Assembly: GCA_020848665.1 (NCBI GenBank)
Contig: JADLHR010000483.1
Location: 1-7,549 of the forward strand
Direction: 5' to 3'
Source: Anaerolineae bacterium
GTDB lineage: Bacteria; Chloroflexota; Anaerolineae; Aggregatilineales; Aggregatilineaceae
DNA: 7,549 nucleotides
Position numbers and translations under genes: made by a program. The notes below the pieces were generated by a model that did not search any database, was not told the origin of the DNA, and worked only from the letters and a program-made list of their open reading frames with translations. Shown here piece by piece: positions 1 through 6,657 of this stretch. The number at the start of each line of letters is the position of its first letter. Position 1 is the stretch's first letter.

Positions 1-26
1 CTGACGCACCTGAGACGAGGACTCCG

Positions 27-1559
27 ATGAGCCTGTTTACGCGTTCCAGCGGTATTCTGCTGCACCCGACCTCACTGCCCGGTCGTTATGGCATCGGCGA
101 CCTGGGCGATTGGGCGTACCATTTCGTGAACTGGCTGGCGGCTCACGACCAGGGCATCTGGCAGGTGCTGCCGCTCGGCCCGACCAGCTACGGTGACTCG
201 CCCTATCAGACGCTGTCCGCCTTCGCCGGAAACCCGATGCTGATCAGCCTGGACCGGCTGGTCGGGGCTGGCTGGCTCAGCGCCGCCGACCTGGCCGATG
301 CGCCGGACTTCCCCCAGGACCACGTCGATTACGGCCCCGTGATCGAATACCACAACGCCAGGCTACATCTCGCCTACGGGCGCTTCGACGGCCACAGTGA
401 CGCGCGCACCGTAAAAGCGTTCGAGGACTGGTGCGCCCAGAATGCACCCTGGCTAGACGATTTTGCGCTGTTTGTCGCGCTCAAGGGGCTGAACGAGGGG
501 CGTTCGTGGGTCGAGTGGCCGCAGCCGCTCGCCCTGCGCGATCCGGACGCGCTGGAACAGGCCCGCGCCGAGCACGCCAGTCTGATCCGCGAGCACCAGT
601 GGCGCCAGTGGGTCTTCGACACGCAGTGGAGCGCCGTCAAGCAGTACGCGAACGGCAAGGGCATCCGCCTGTTCGGCGACCTGCCGATCTTCGTCGCGCA
701 CGACAGCGCTGACGTGTGGGCCAACCGCGATCTGTTCTACCTGGACGAGCAAGGGCAGCCGACTGTGATCGCGGGCGTACCGCCGGACTATTTCAGCGAG
801 ACCGGCCAGCGATGGGGCAACCCGCTCTATCGCTGGGACCTTATGCGCGAACACGGCTACGCCTGGTGGATCAAACGTTTCCGGGCCGTCTTACGAACGG
901 TCGATTTCGTGCGGATCGACCATTTTCGCGGCTTCGAGGCGTACTGGGAAATTCCCGCCGAGGAGGAAACCGCCGTCAACGGGCAGTGGATCCCTGGCCC
1001 TGGCGCGCACTTCTTCGAAGTCGTGCGGCAGGAACTGGGCGAGCTGCCGATCATCGCCGAGGACCTGGGTGTAATCACGCGTGAAGTCGAGGAGCTGCGC
1101 GACCAGTTCGAGCTGCCAGGGATGAAAGTGCTCCAGTTCGCCTGGAACAAGCCGACCAACCCTTTCCTGCCACATAACCACGTCGCTAACTGCGTCGTCT
1201 ACAGCGGCACGCACGACAACAACACGACGCTCGGCTGGTGGGACGAGGAGATGGACGACGGCGCGCGCGCGTTCATGGCCGACTATCTCGGCCACGAAGT
1301 GCGCGACCCGGTCTGGACGCTGATGAAGATCGGCATGCGCTCGGTGGCGCACACCTTCATCATGCCGCTGCAAGACGTGCTGGCGCTGGGGTCCGAGGCG
1401 CGCATGAACACGCCCGGCAAGCCCGCCGGCAACTGGACCTGGCGCTTCACCGGTGACCTGCTCGACCGCCGCGCCAACCCCGCCCTGGGGCACCTGACCT
1501 GGCTCTATCAGCGCCGCGCCGACCAGCAGGAAAAGGAATATGGCGACGCGGCGCTGTAG
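27..1559 (+). CDS. malQ: 4-alpha-glucanotransferase (amylomaltase, GH77)
   Basis: This 510-residue cytoplasmic enzyme transfers alpha-1,4-glucan segments between malto-oligosaccharides or glycogen-derived chains, releasing glucose. Length and motifs match the compact bacterial amylomaltase type (about 500 residues). The N-terminus has the family opening SGILLHPTSLPGRYGIGDLG followed by LPLGPTSYGDSPYQ. The three GH77 catalytic carboxylates are visible: D298 in VRIDHFRGF (nucleophile), E345 in IIAEDLGVIT (acid/base) and D397 in SGTHDNNT (transition-state stabiliser). The substrate-loop motif PPDYFSETGQRWGNPLY lies near residues 251-267. The start ATG is preceded by a GAGGA-type ribosome site about 6 bases upstream, and the protein begins exactly where the family does. 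The promoter lies outside the window, so the gene may be in an operon to the left. The downstream terminator separates it from ade. Nothing appears truncated or frameshifted. Confidence 0.97.
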   Translation: MSLFTRSSGILLHPTSLPGRYGIGDLGDWAYHFVNWLAAHDQGIWQVLPLGPTSYGDSPYQTLSAFAGNPMLISLDRLVGAGWLSAADLADAPDFPQDHVDYGPVIEYHNARLHLAYGRFDGHSDARTVKAFEDWCAQNAPWLDDFALFVALKGLNEGRSWVEWPQPLALRDPDALEQARAEHASLIREHQWRQWVFDTQWSAVKQYANGKGIRLFGDLPIFVAHDSADVWANRDLFYLDEQGQPTVIAGVPPDYFSETGQRWGNPLYRWDLMREHGYAWWIKRFRAVLRTVDFVRIDHFRGFEAYWEIPAEEETAVNGQWIPGPGAHFFEVVRQELGELPIIAEDLGVITREVEELRDQFELPGMKVLQFAWNKPTNPFLPHNHVANCVVYSGTHDNNTTLGWWDEEMDDGARAFMADYLGHEVRDPVWTLMKIGMRSVAHTFIMPLQDVLALGSEARMNTPGKPAGNWTWRFTGDLLDRRANPALGHLTWLYQRRADQQEKEYGDAAL

Positions 1560-1599
1560 GCGCACGCGAAAGCAGTCGCCGTCCATTTTTGCACGTTCG

Positions 1600-1635
1600 C
1601 CAGGGGCCGAGTCGTCTCGGCTCCTGGTCGTTTTC
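1600..1635 (+). terminator. Rho-independent terminator after malQ
   Basis: A 12-bp stem pairs 1600-1611 (CCAGGGGCCGAG) with 1616-1627 (CTCGGCTCCTGG). It has one G-T wobble and a 4-base loop TCGT, and TCGTTTTC follows. It sits 40 bases after the malQ stop and immediately before the ade promoter, so it should end malQ transcription. Assignment is by visible pairing only. Confidence 0.85.
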
Positions 1636-1646
1636 TCCGCGCCCAC

Positions 1647-1676
1647 TTGTGAGCCGCAGCCCGCGTAGCCTATAAT
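1647..1676 (+). promoter_or_regulatory. Sigma70-type promoter for ade
   Basis: A perfect -10 box TATAAT lies at 1671-1676. TTGTGA at 1647-1652 matches the -35 consensus at 4 of 6 positions, with an 18-bp spacer. The predicted transcription start is near 1683, giving a leader of about 35 bases before the ade ATG. The promoter begins about 12 bases after the malQ terminator T-tract, so the two units are tightly packed but insulated. Confidence 0.7.
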
Positions 1677-1717
1677 GGTCCACTAACACCGCGCGGCGCT
1701 GCAAGAGGAGCCTAAAA

Positions 1718-3433
1718 ATGGACTTACCGGAGCGTCTGGCGATTGCACGGGGTGAGCGCCCCGCCGACCTTCTGCTCACCAATCTCCAACTGGTCAACGT
1801 CTTCACGGGGGAAATCTACCGCAGCGAGATCGCCATCGCCGGGACGCGGATCATCGGCCTGGGCGAAGGCTATGCCGCGCAGCAGACCCTCGATCTCGGC
1901 GGACGCTACGTCGCGCCAGGTCTGATCGACGCGCATGTCCACATCGAGAGCAGCATGTGCACCCCCCCAGAGTTTGCGCGCGCGGTGTTGACGCACGGTG
2001 TGACGACCGTCGTCACCGACCCGCACGAGATCGCCAACGTGCACGGGCTGGAAGGCGTGCGCTTCATGCTCAACGCCGCCAAATATGGCTGGCTCAGCAT
2101 CTACGTCATGGCCTCCAGCTGCGTCCCGGCGACGCGCATGGAAACCGCCGGGGCCGCGCTCGACGCCGCCGATCTGCAAATTCTGCTCGGCAGCCGCTGG
2201 GTGCTGGGGCTGGCCGAAGTCATGAACTACCCGGCGGTCGTCTCCGGGCAGGCGGACGTGCTGACCAAGCTGGCAGCCTTCGAGGGGCGCGTGATCGACG
2301 GCCACTGCCCCGGCCTGCGCGGAACCGACCTCAACGCCTATATTGTCGCGGGCATCCAGAGCGACCACGAGTGCACGACCGTTGACGAGGCGCGCGAGAA
2401 GCTGCGTAAGGGGATGGTGATCTTTATCCGGCAGGCGACCAACGCGCAGAACCTGCGCCCGCTGCTGCCGCTGATCACGCCCGAAAACAGCCGTCGCCTG
2501 TGCTGGTGCACCGACGACCGCCAGCCCGCCGATCTGCTCGACGAAGGCTCGATCGACCACATGATCCGCATCGCCATCGCCGAGGGCGGGATCGACCCGG
2601 TGACCGCGATCCGCATGGGCACGCTGAACACGGCGGAATACTTCCGCCTGCACGACCTGGGCGCGATCGCGCCGGGCCGCCGCGCCGACCTGTTCGTGTT
2701 CTCGGACCTGTCGGCGCCGCGCGCGGAAATGGTCTTCCGGGGCGGCCAGGTCGTCGCGCAGGATGGCGAATTGCTGGTCGGGCTGCCCCCGTCAGACGCG
2801 CACCAGCTCCCGCCCTGCGTTAACGTCAACTGGTCCAGCGTGGATTTCCGCATCCCGGCGCGCGGGCGGCGCATCCGCGTGATCGGCAGCATCCCGAACC
2901 AGCTTGTGACCGAGCACCGGGTGCTGGACGCGCGTCTCGAAGATGGATACGCAGTGGCCGATCTGGACCGCGATCTGCTGAAGATGGCTGTCATCGAGCG
3001 CCACCTGGCGAGCGGCAGCCTGGGCAAGGGGTTCATTCAGGGGATCGGGCTGAAGCGCGGGGCCATCGCCGGAACGGTCGCGCATGATCATCACAATCTG
3101 GTCGTGATCGGCGCCGACGACGCCAGCATGATGACGGCGGCCCGCGCTGTCGAGCGGATCGGCGGCGGGCTGGTCGCGGTCGAGGGCGAGCGCGTGCTGG
3201 CCGAGCTGCCGCTGCCGGTCGCCGGGCTGATGTCCACTGCGCCGATTAGCGAGGTGCGTGCCCGGCTCGACCGCGTGCTGGCGGCAGCGCGTGACGAGCT
3301 TGGCTCGCCGCTGCACGACCCGTTCATGGCAATGGCGTTCATGGCGCTGGAAGTGATCCCCAGCCTGAAACTGACCGACGCCGGGTTGGTGGACGTGGAT
3401 CGCTTCGAGGTGGTTGATCTGTTTGTGGACTGA
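1718..3433 (+). CDS. ade: Adenine deaminase
   Basis: This 571-residue cytoplasmic metalloenzyme hydrolyses adenine to hypoxanthine and ammonia for purine salvage. Its length is typical of bacterial Ade (about 570-600 residues). After a short beta-domain, the amidohydrolase barrel carries the metal-site motif D71-A-H73-V-H75 followed by IESSM. Further conserved stretches are TDPHE (residues 100-104), DGHCPGL with H196, SDHE with H217 (215-218), and CTDDRQPADL with D266/D267. The C-terminal Ade domain shows KRGAIAGTVAHDHHNLVVIG (about 445-464) and GGGLV. AAGAGGAG at 1703-1710 is a strong ribosome site 7 bases before the ATG. The gene has its own promoter and lies directly upstream of a BMP-type purine/nucleoside importer, which supports a salvage role. 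One oddity is that the stretch after the CTT-EA-KL-KGM region reads R238-Q-A-T where E. coli Ade, as I recall it, has REGS. I see no clear terminator after the stop. Confidence 0.95.
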   Translation: MDLPERLAIARGERPADLLLTNLQLVNVFTGEIYRSEIAIAGTRIIGLGEGYAAQQTLDLGGRYVAPGLIDAHVHIESSMCTPPEFARAVLTHGVTTVVTDPHEIANVHGLEGVRFMLNAAKYGWLSIYVMASSCVPATRMETAGAALDAADLQILLGSRWVLGLAEVMNYPAVVSGQADVLTKLAAFEGRVIDGHCPGLRGTDLNAYIVAGIQSDHECTTVDEAREKLRKGMVIFIRQATNAQNLRPLLPLITPENSRRLCWCTDDRQPADLLDEGSIDHMIRIAIAEGGIDPVTAIRMGTLNTAEYFRLHDLGAIAPGRRADLFVFSDLSAPRAEMVFRGGQVVAQDGELLVGLPPSDAHQLPPCVNVNWSSVDFRIPARGRRIRVIGSIPNQLVTEHRVLDARLEDGYAVADLDRDLLKMAVIERHLASGSLGKGFIQGIGLKRGAIAGTVAHDHHNLVVIGADDASMMTAARAVERIGGGLVAVEGERVLAELPLPVAGLMSTAPISEVRARLDRVLAAARDELGSPLHDPFMAMAFMALEVIPSLKLTDAGLVDVDRFEVVDLFVD

Positions 3434-3440
3434 GAAAAAA

Positions 3441-3480
3441 AACAGCGAAAAACAGCGAAGAACAGCGAAGAACAGTAAAG
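3441..3480. repeat. Tandem decamer repeat (AACAGCGAAG)
   Basis: Four head-to-tail 10-base units begin 7 bases after the ade stop codon. They are AACAGCGAAA, AACAGCGAAG, AACAGCGAAG and AACAGTAAAG. A degenerate continuation (CGCGGCGAAA, then GACAGC) is visible to about 3496. The tract is purine-rich and unlike the surrounding GC-rich coding sequence. Its period of about one helical turn could matter for protein binding or DNA bending, but replication slippage in a non-coding spacer explains it equally well. Confidence 0.85.
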
Positions 3481-3586
3481 CGCGGCGAAAGACAGCCCAG
3501 GCGGCTGCACACGCTGCCGCGACTTTACGGCTACTTTTCGCGCCAGGCAGATCGCCCGGCCCGGCTGGCAGACCATTTGGTGCCGT

Positions 3587-3616
3587 TTGACATTTCCTTT
3601 TGCGCGCTTTTACACT
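3587..3616 (+). promoter_or_regulatory. Sigma70-type promoter for the BMP importer operon
   Basis: A perfect -35 TTGACA (3587-3592) is followed after 18 bp by TACACT (3611-3616), a 4-of-6 match to the -10 consensus. The spacer and downstream DNA are AT-richer than the neighbouring genes. Transcription would start near 3623, giving a leader of about 65 bases to the start chosen for the binding protein. Confidence 0.7.
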
Positions 3617-3630
3617 AAACTGAAAGAACC

Positions 3631-3647
3631 CGGCGTGTTGTGCGCCG
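3631..3647 (+). other. Short leader hairpin upstream of the binding-protein gene
   Basis: CGGCG (3631-3635) pairs with CGCCG (3643-3647), and two further wobble pairs inside would shrink the loop. It lies in the predicted 5' leader about 30 bases before the ribosome site, so it could stabilise the mRNA. The stem is short in GC-rich DNA and could be chance. No T-tract follows and no known riboswitch core is recognisable. Confidence 0.3.
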
Positions 3648-3675
3648 CGTGTCTTAACCAAAGTTATGCAGTTTT

Positions 3676-3681
3676 GAGGAG
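3676..3681 (+). promoter_or_regulatory. Ribosome binding site deciding the start at 3688
   Basis: GAGGAG directly abuts an ATG at 3682, leaving no spacing, but lies 6 bases before a second in-frame ATG at 3688. The second ATG is therefore the likelier start. It gives a signal peptide beginning MFKK, without the extra Met-His. Confidence 0.75.
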
Positions 3682-3687
3682 ATGCAT

Positions 3688-4938
3688 ATGTTCAAGAAAC
3701 TGTCAGTGCTCGGTCTGCTGCTGGCGATCGCGCTCGGAGGCTTCGCTGCCACCGTGCCACTCGCCGTCGCGCAGGATGATGGGATCGTTTTCGGCGTCAT
3801 TCTCGTCGGCCCCAAAGATGATCACGGCTGGAGCGAAGCGCACTACACCGCCGGCCAGCACATCGAGGAGACCGTGCCGGGCGCTCGCATGATCGCGCTC
3901 GAAAGCCTCAACTCGGCGGACCGTCCTGAAACCACGCTCGACCAGGTGGTTGAAGACATGGTCAACCAGGGCGCGGAGCTGATCCTGACCACATCCGCCG
4001 ACTTCGAAGTGGACACCACAAACGTCGCCGCGCTGTACCCGGACGTGACGTTCATCAGCGTCTCGGGTGACGACGCGCTGTGGGGGATCGCCACCGACAA
4101 CCTCGGCAACTTCATGGGCCAGATGGAATACGGCAAGATGATCGCTGGCTGCGCTGCCGCGCTGAAGACGCAGACCGGGTCGATCGCATACCTCGGCCCG
4201 CTGATCGACCCTGAGACAACCCGCCTGGTCAACTCGACCTATCTCGGCGCGCGCTACTGCTACGAGAACTATCGCGGCCTGAACCCGGACGATCTGAAGT
4301 TCCAGGTGCGGTGGATCGGCTTCTGGTTCAACATCCCCGGCGTGACGCTGGACCCGACCGAGGTCGTCAACGGCTTCTTCGATGGCGGCACGGACGTGGT
4401 GATCTCCGGCATCGACACGACTGAGGGCATCGTCGTGGCCGGTCAGCGCGCAGCCCAGGGCCAGGCCGTGTGGGCCATCCCGTATGACTTCGAGGGTGGC
4501 TGCGCCGAAGCCCCGGACATCTGCCTCGGCGTGCCGTACTTCCACTGGGCGCCGCTTTACCTCCAGACTGTCCAGCAGGTGCTGGACGGGACATGGGAGC
4601 CATCGTGGATCTGGGCCGGGCCAGACTGGGACGACATCAATAACCCCGAAACAACCACCGTCGGCTTTGTCTATGGCAACGGCCTGACTGACGAGGAAAA
4701 GGCGACGCTGGACGAGTTCATCGCGGGGCTGGCTGCCGGCGCGAAGGGCGAGGAAGGCGGCCTGAACCTCTACACCGGCCCGCTGGCCTTCCAGGATGGC
4801 TCGATCTATCTGGATGACGGCGAGGTTGCCACCGAGAAGCAGATCTGGTTCGCAGCGGCGAACGCCGACGAGGCGGCCACGCCCGACGCGGTCAATCCGC
4901 CGCAGCTTCTGGCGGGTATCGAGGGCGCCAGCCAGTAA
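3688..4938 (+). CDS. BMP/PnrA-family ABC transporter substrate-binding protein
   Basis: This is the extracytoplasmic binding protein of a BMP (basic membrane protein/PnrA-like) ABC importer, a family associated mainly with purine nucleosides and related compounds. With the start at 3688 it has 416 residues. A clear signal peptide (MFKKL, then a hydrophobic core to about residue 27) ends in AVA before Q29-D-D, a signal peptidase I-like site. There is no lipobox cysteine. The mature N-terminus has the family strand IVFGVILVGPKDDHGW (33-48); the DHGW pattern resembles one BMP subgroup. Later motifs include NLGNFMGQMEYGKMIAG and, in the hinge/C-lobe region, FDGGTDVVISGIDTT. Four cysteines (C155, C191, C272, C279) remain in the mature protein. 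It is first in the importer operon, separated from the ATPase gene by a hairpin and repeat element. The ligand cannot be read from sequence; adjacent ade suggests a purine base or nucleoside. An alternative start is 3682. Confidence 0.9.
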   Translation: MFKKLSVLGLLLAIALGGFAATVPLAVAQDDGIVFGVILVGPKDDHGWSEAHYTAGQHIEETVPGARMIALESLNSADRPETTLDQVVEDMVNQGAELILTTSADFEVDTTNVAALYPDVTFISVSGDDALWGIATDNLGNFMGQMEYGKMIAGCAAALKTQTGSIAYLGPLIDPETTRLVNSTYLGARYCYENYRGLNPDDLKFQVRWIGFWFNIPGVTLDPTEVVNGFFDGGTDVVISGIDTTEGIVVAGQRAAQGQAVWAIPYDFEGGCAEAPDICLGVPYFHWAPLYLQTVQQVLDGTWEPSWIWAGPDWDDINNPETTTVGFVYGNGLTDEEKATLDEFIAGLAAGAKGEEGGLNLYTGPLAFQDGSIYLDDGEVATEKQIWFAAANADEAATPDAVNPPQLLAGIEGASQ

Positions 4939-4957
4939 GTCACGAGCGTCAGACTCT

Positions 4958-4990
4958 GGGGGGAGGGGAATTGCCCCTCTCCCTACTTTA
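4958..4990 (+). terminator. Hairpin after the binding-protein gene (terminator or attenuator)
   Basis: An 11-bp stem pairs 4958-4968 (six G, A, four G) with 4974-4984 (four C, TCTCCCT), including two G-T wobbles, around a 5-base loop AATTG. Only a weak T-tract (ACTTTA) follows, so read-through is plausible. A leaky terminator or 3'-end stabiliser after the binding-protein gene would keep this component more abundant than the membrane components, a common arrangement in ABC importer operons. Confidence 0.65.
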
Positions 4991-5004
4991 CCGCCAGAAA
5001 ATAA

Positions 5005-5155
5005 AGCGGTTAGCGATTAGCCAAAGGCGAGGGCGGACAGAGCGGCTCTGAGTGAGCGAAGCGCGTGGGTCGGCTAGCAGGGTAAACGGGTGCATCACGC
5101 CCATATCCTGCGCTTTTCGCTCTTGTTAACCGCTAATCGCTGGCAGCTAATCGCT
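5005..5155. repeat. Dyad-symmetric element with facing heptamer blocks
   Basis: The right block 5125-5155 reads GTTAACC, GCTAATC, GCTGGCA, GCTAATC, GCT, a 7-base period. The left block 5005-5021 is, on the minus strand, GCTAATC GCTAACC GCT. AGCGATTAGC at 5012-5021 is therefore a perfect 10-base inverted copy of both 5132-5141 and 5146-5155. Nested inside, GAGCGAAGCGC (5054-5064) pairs with GCGCTTTTCGCTC (5110-5122) except for a 2-base bulge. CAGAG-CGG-CTCTG (5038-5050) forms its own hairpin. The whole could fold as one branched structure in DNA or mRNA. It holds no ORF of note and fills most of the 249-base gap between the binding-protein and ATPase genes. It may be a REP- or MITE-like dispersed repeat; only other genomic copies would tell. 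Confidence 0.7.
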
Positions 5156-5187
5156 CAGGATATTTAGAGAGAAACCAATAACTTCTG

Positions 5188-6657
5188 ATGCACGTCGAAC
5201 TCCACAATATCAACAAAACGTTCGGACGGGTGCGGGCTAACCAGGACATCTCGCTCGATTTTGAGCCGGGGCGCATCTACGCCATCCTCGGCGAAAACGG
5301 CGCGGGCAAAAGCACACTCATGAAGATCATGTCCGGCTACCAGTCAGCGGACAGCGGCGAGATCGTGGTCGATGGACAGCCGGTTGCGTTCAAGTCCCCG
5401 ACCGACGCGATCGCGCACGGGATCGGCATGTTGTATCAGGACCCGCTCGATTTTCCGCCCTTCACCGTGCTGGAAAACTTTATCGTCGGGCGGCCGGGCG
5501 GGTTCTTCCCGGACGCAGCCTCGGCGCGCGAGTCGCTGCTGACGCTGGCACGGCGCTTCAATTTTCCGCTCGATCCAGATCGCTACCTGGATATGCTGAC
5601 CATCGGCGAGCGCCAGCAGCTTGAGATTCTGCGGCTGCTGTCGCTTAACGTGCGCGCGCTGATCCTCGACGAGCCGACGACTGGCATCTCCGCCGGGCAA
5701 AAGACCGCGCTGTTCGACGTGCTCAAGTCGCTGGCGCGCGACGAGGGGCTGACGATTATCCTCGTTTCGCACAAGCTTGAAGACGTGATGGAGCTGTGCG
5801 ACGAAGCCTACGTGCTGCGGCGCGGCAGGTACGTCGGGCGGGCGGATATTCCGTGCGCCATCGGGGACCTGGTCGCGCTGATGTTCGGTAAGGTTGTTGA
5901 GCGCCAGGAGCGCCCGCCGGTGGGGCGTGGTGACCCGGTGCTGGCGCTGGACGGCGTGTGCCTGTCCAGCCGCCGCCTGACCGTGCATGACGTTTCGCTG
6001 AAGGTTCGCGCCGGAGAAGTGATCGGCCTGGCGGGGCTGGACGGCAGCGGCCAGGCGGAGTTCATTCGCTCGTGCGCCGGGCTGCTGTCGCCGGAGCGCG
6101 GCACGATCAAGCTGTGCGACCTGGACCTGACGCACGCTTCATATCACCGCGTGGCGCAGGCCGGCGTTGCGTTTCTGCCCGCTGGCCGCCTGGAAGAGGG
6201 GCTGATTCGGGGCATGACGCTGGTGCAGCATTTCGCGCTGACCATGCCCGGCAAGCAGCCCTGGGTCAACTGGCTGCGCGCCTACCAGACCACCGCCGAG
6301 CGCATTCGCGCCTTCAACGTCAAGGGACGGCCCAACAATCCGATCCAGACGCTGTCAGGCGGCAATCAGCAGCGGTTCGCGCTGTCGCTGCTGCCGCAGC
6401 GATTGAAGGTTCTGCTGCTGGAACATCCCACGCGCGGCCTGGACGTGGAAAGCGCGCTCTACATCTGGGAGCAGCTTCTCCAGCGGCGGGCGGATGGCAC
6501 CGCGATCGTCTTTATCTCCGCCGAGCTGGACGAGATTGTCGCCTACAGCGATCGCATCCTGGTCTTCTTCGGCGGGCGCGTGACGCTCGTCGAAGACCCG
6601 GCGGACATGAACACGACCCGGCTCGGCGAGCTGATTGGAGGCAAGCTGGCGTCATGA
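5188..6657 (+). CDS. ABC importer ATP-binding protein, two fused NBDs
   Basis: This 489-residue cytoplasmic ATPase drives the BMP-type importer and has the tandem-NBD architecture of sugar/nucleoside ATPases such as RbsA. NBD1 is complete: Walker A G35-ENGAGKST-43, Q-loop Q84, signature-like LTIGERQQ (137-144), Walker B LILDEP with D161/E162, and switch H195. NBD2 (from about residue 250) is degenerate. Its P-loop region reads LAGLDGSGQAEF (281-292) without a GKS/T, and its Walker B reads LLLEHPTRGLD with E412-H413 in place of Asp-Glu. Its H-loop region reads ISAELDE. However, NBD2 keeps a good LSGGNQQ signature (389-395). The start MHVELHNINKTFG fits the family, but no strong ribosome site is visible; GAGAGA at 5167-5172 is too distant, so translation may be weak. 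It is probably co-transcribed from the upstream promoter. Its stop overlaps the next start by ATGA. Confidence 0.93.
   Translation: MHVELHNINKTFGRVRANQDISLDFEPGRIYAILGENGAGKSTLMKIMSGYQSADSGEIVVDGQPVAFKSPTDAIAHGIGMLYQDPLDFPPFTVLENFIVGRPGGFFPDAASARESLLTLARRFNFPLDPDRYLDMLTIGERQQLEILRLLSLNVRALILDEPTTGISAGQKTALFDVLKSLARDEGLTIILVSHKLEDVMELCDEAYVLRRGRYVGRADIPCAIGDLVALMFGKVVERQERPPVGRGDPVLALDGVCLSSRRLTVHDVSLKVRAGEVIGLAGLDGSGQAEFIRSCAGLLSPERGTIKLCDLDLTHASYHRVAQAGVAFLPAGRLEEGLIRGMTLVQHFALTMPGKQPWVNWLRAYQTTAERIRAFNVKGRPNNPIQTLSGGNQQRFALSLLPQRLKVLLLEHPTRGLDVESALYIWEQLLQRRADGTAIVFISAELDEIVAYSDRILVFFGGRVTLVEDPADMNTTRLGELIGGKLAS

Noticed and set aside
891..1646. Long minus-strand open frame antisense to malQ
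   Set aside because: It is an arginine/histidine-rich shadow with no recognisable domain. The + strand frame is a clear GH77 enzyme with all its catalytic residues.
1656..1702. Imperfect inverted repeat flanking the ade -10 box (GCAGCCCGCG with CGCGGCGCTGC), a possible operator
   Set aside because: It needs an inserted base to align and is made only of G/C-rich trimers common throughout the window. There is no independent support.
1724..2653. Minus-strand open frame of 309 codons antisense to ade
   Set aside because: It shows typical GC-rich mirror-frame composition, has no family motifs, and lies entirely within the convincing adenine deaminase gene.
3497..3570. Terminator after ade
   Set aside because: Candidate stems (3501-3505 with 3516-3520, 3518-3522 with 3538-3542, 3542-3546 with 3565-3569) are only 5 bp with large loops and no T-tract. 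That is too weak to call in GC-rich DNA.
2792..3661. Minus-strand open frame spanning the end of ade and the spacer
   Set aside because: It crosses the decamer repeat, giving a low-complexity Phe/Leu/Ser run, and has no recognisable domain. It is mostly antisense to ade.
3617..3687. Possible purine riboswitch in the importer leader
   Set aside because: The leader is only about 65 bases, and I cannot see the conserved three-way-junction core of purine riboswitches. Only a 5-bp hairpin is present.
3587..3892. Plus-strand open frame of 101 codons overlapping the start of the binding-protein gene
   Set aside because: It begins on the -35 box of the proposed promoter, and most of it is a frame-shifted reading of the signal peptide and N-terminus of the real gene.
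5124..5166. Promoter for the ATPase gene (TTGTTA with a downstream AT-rich stretch)
   Set aside because: The -35-like hexamer overlaps the heptamer repeat, and no -10 box occurs at an acceptable spacing.
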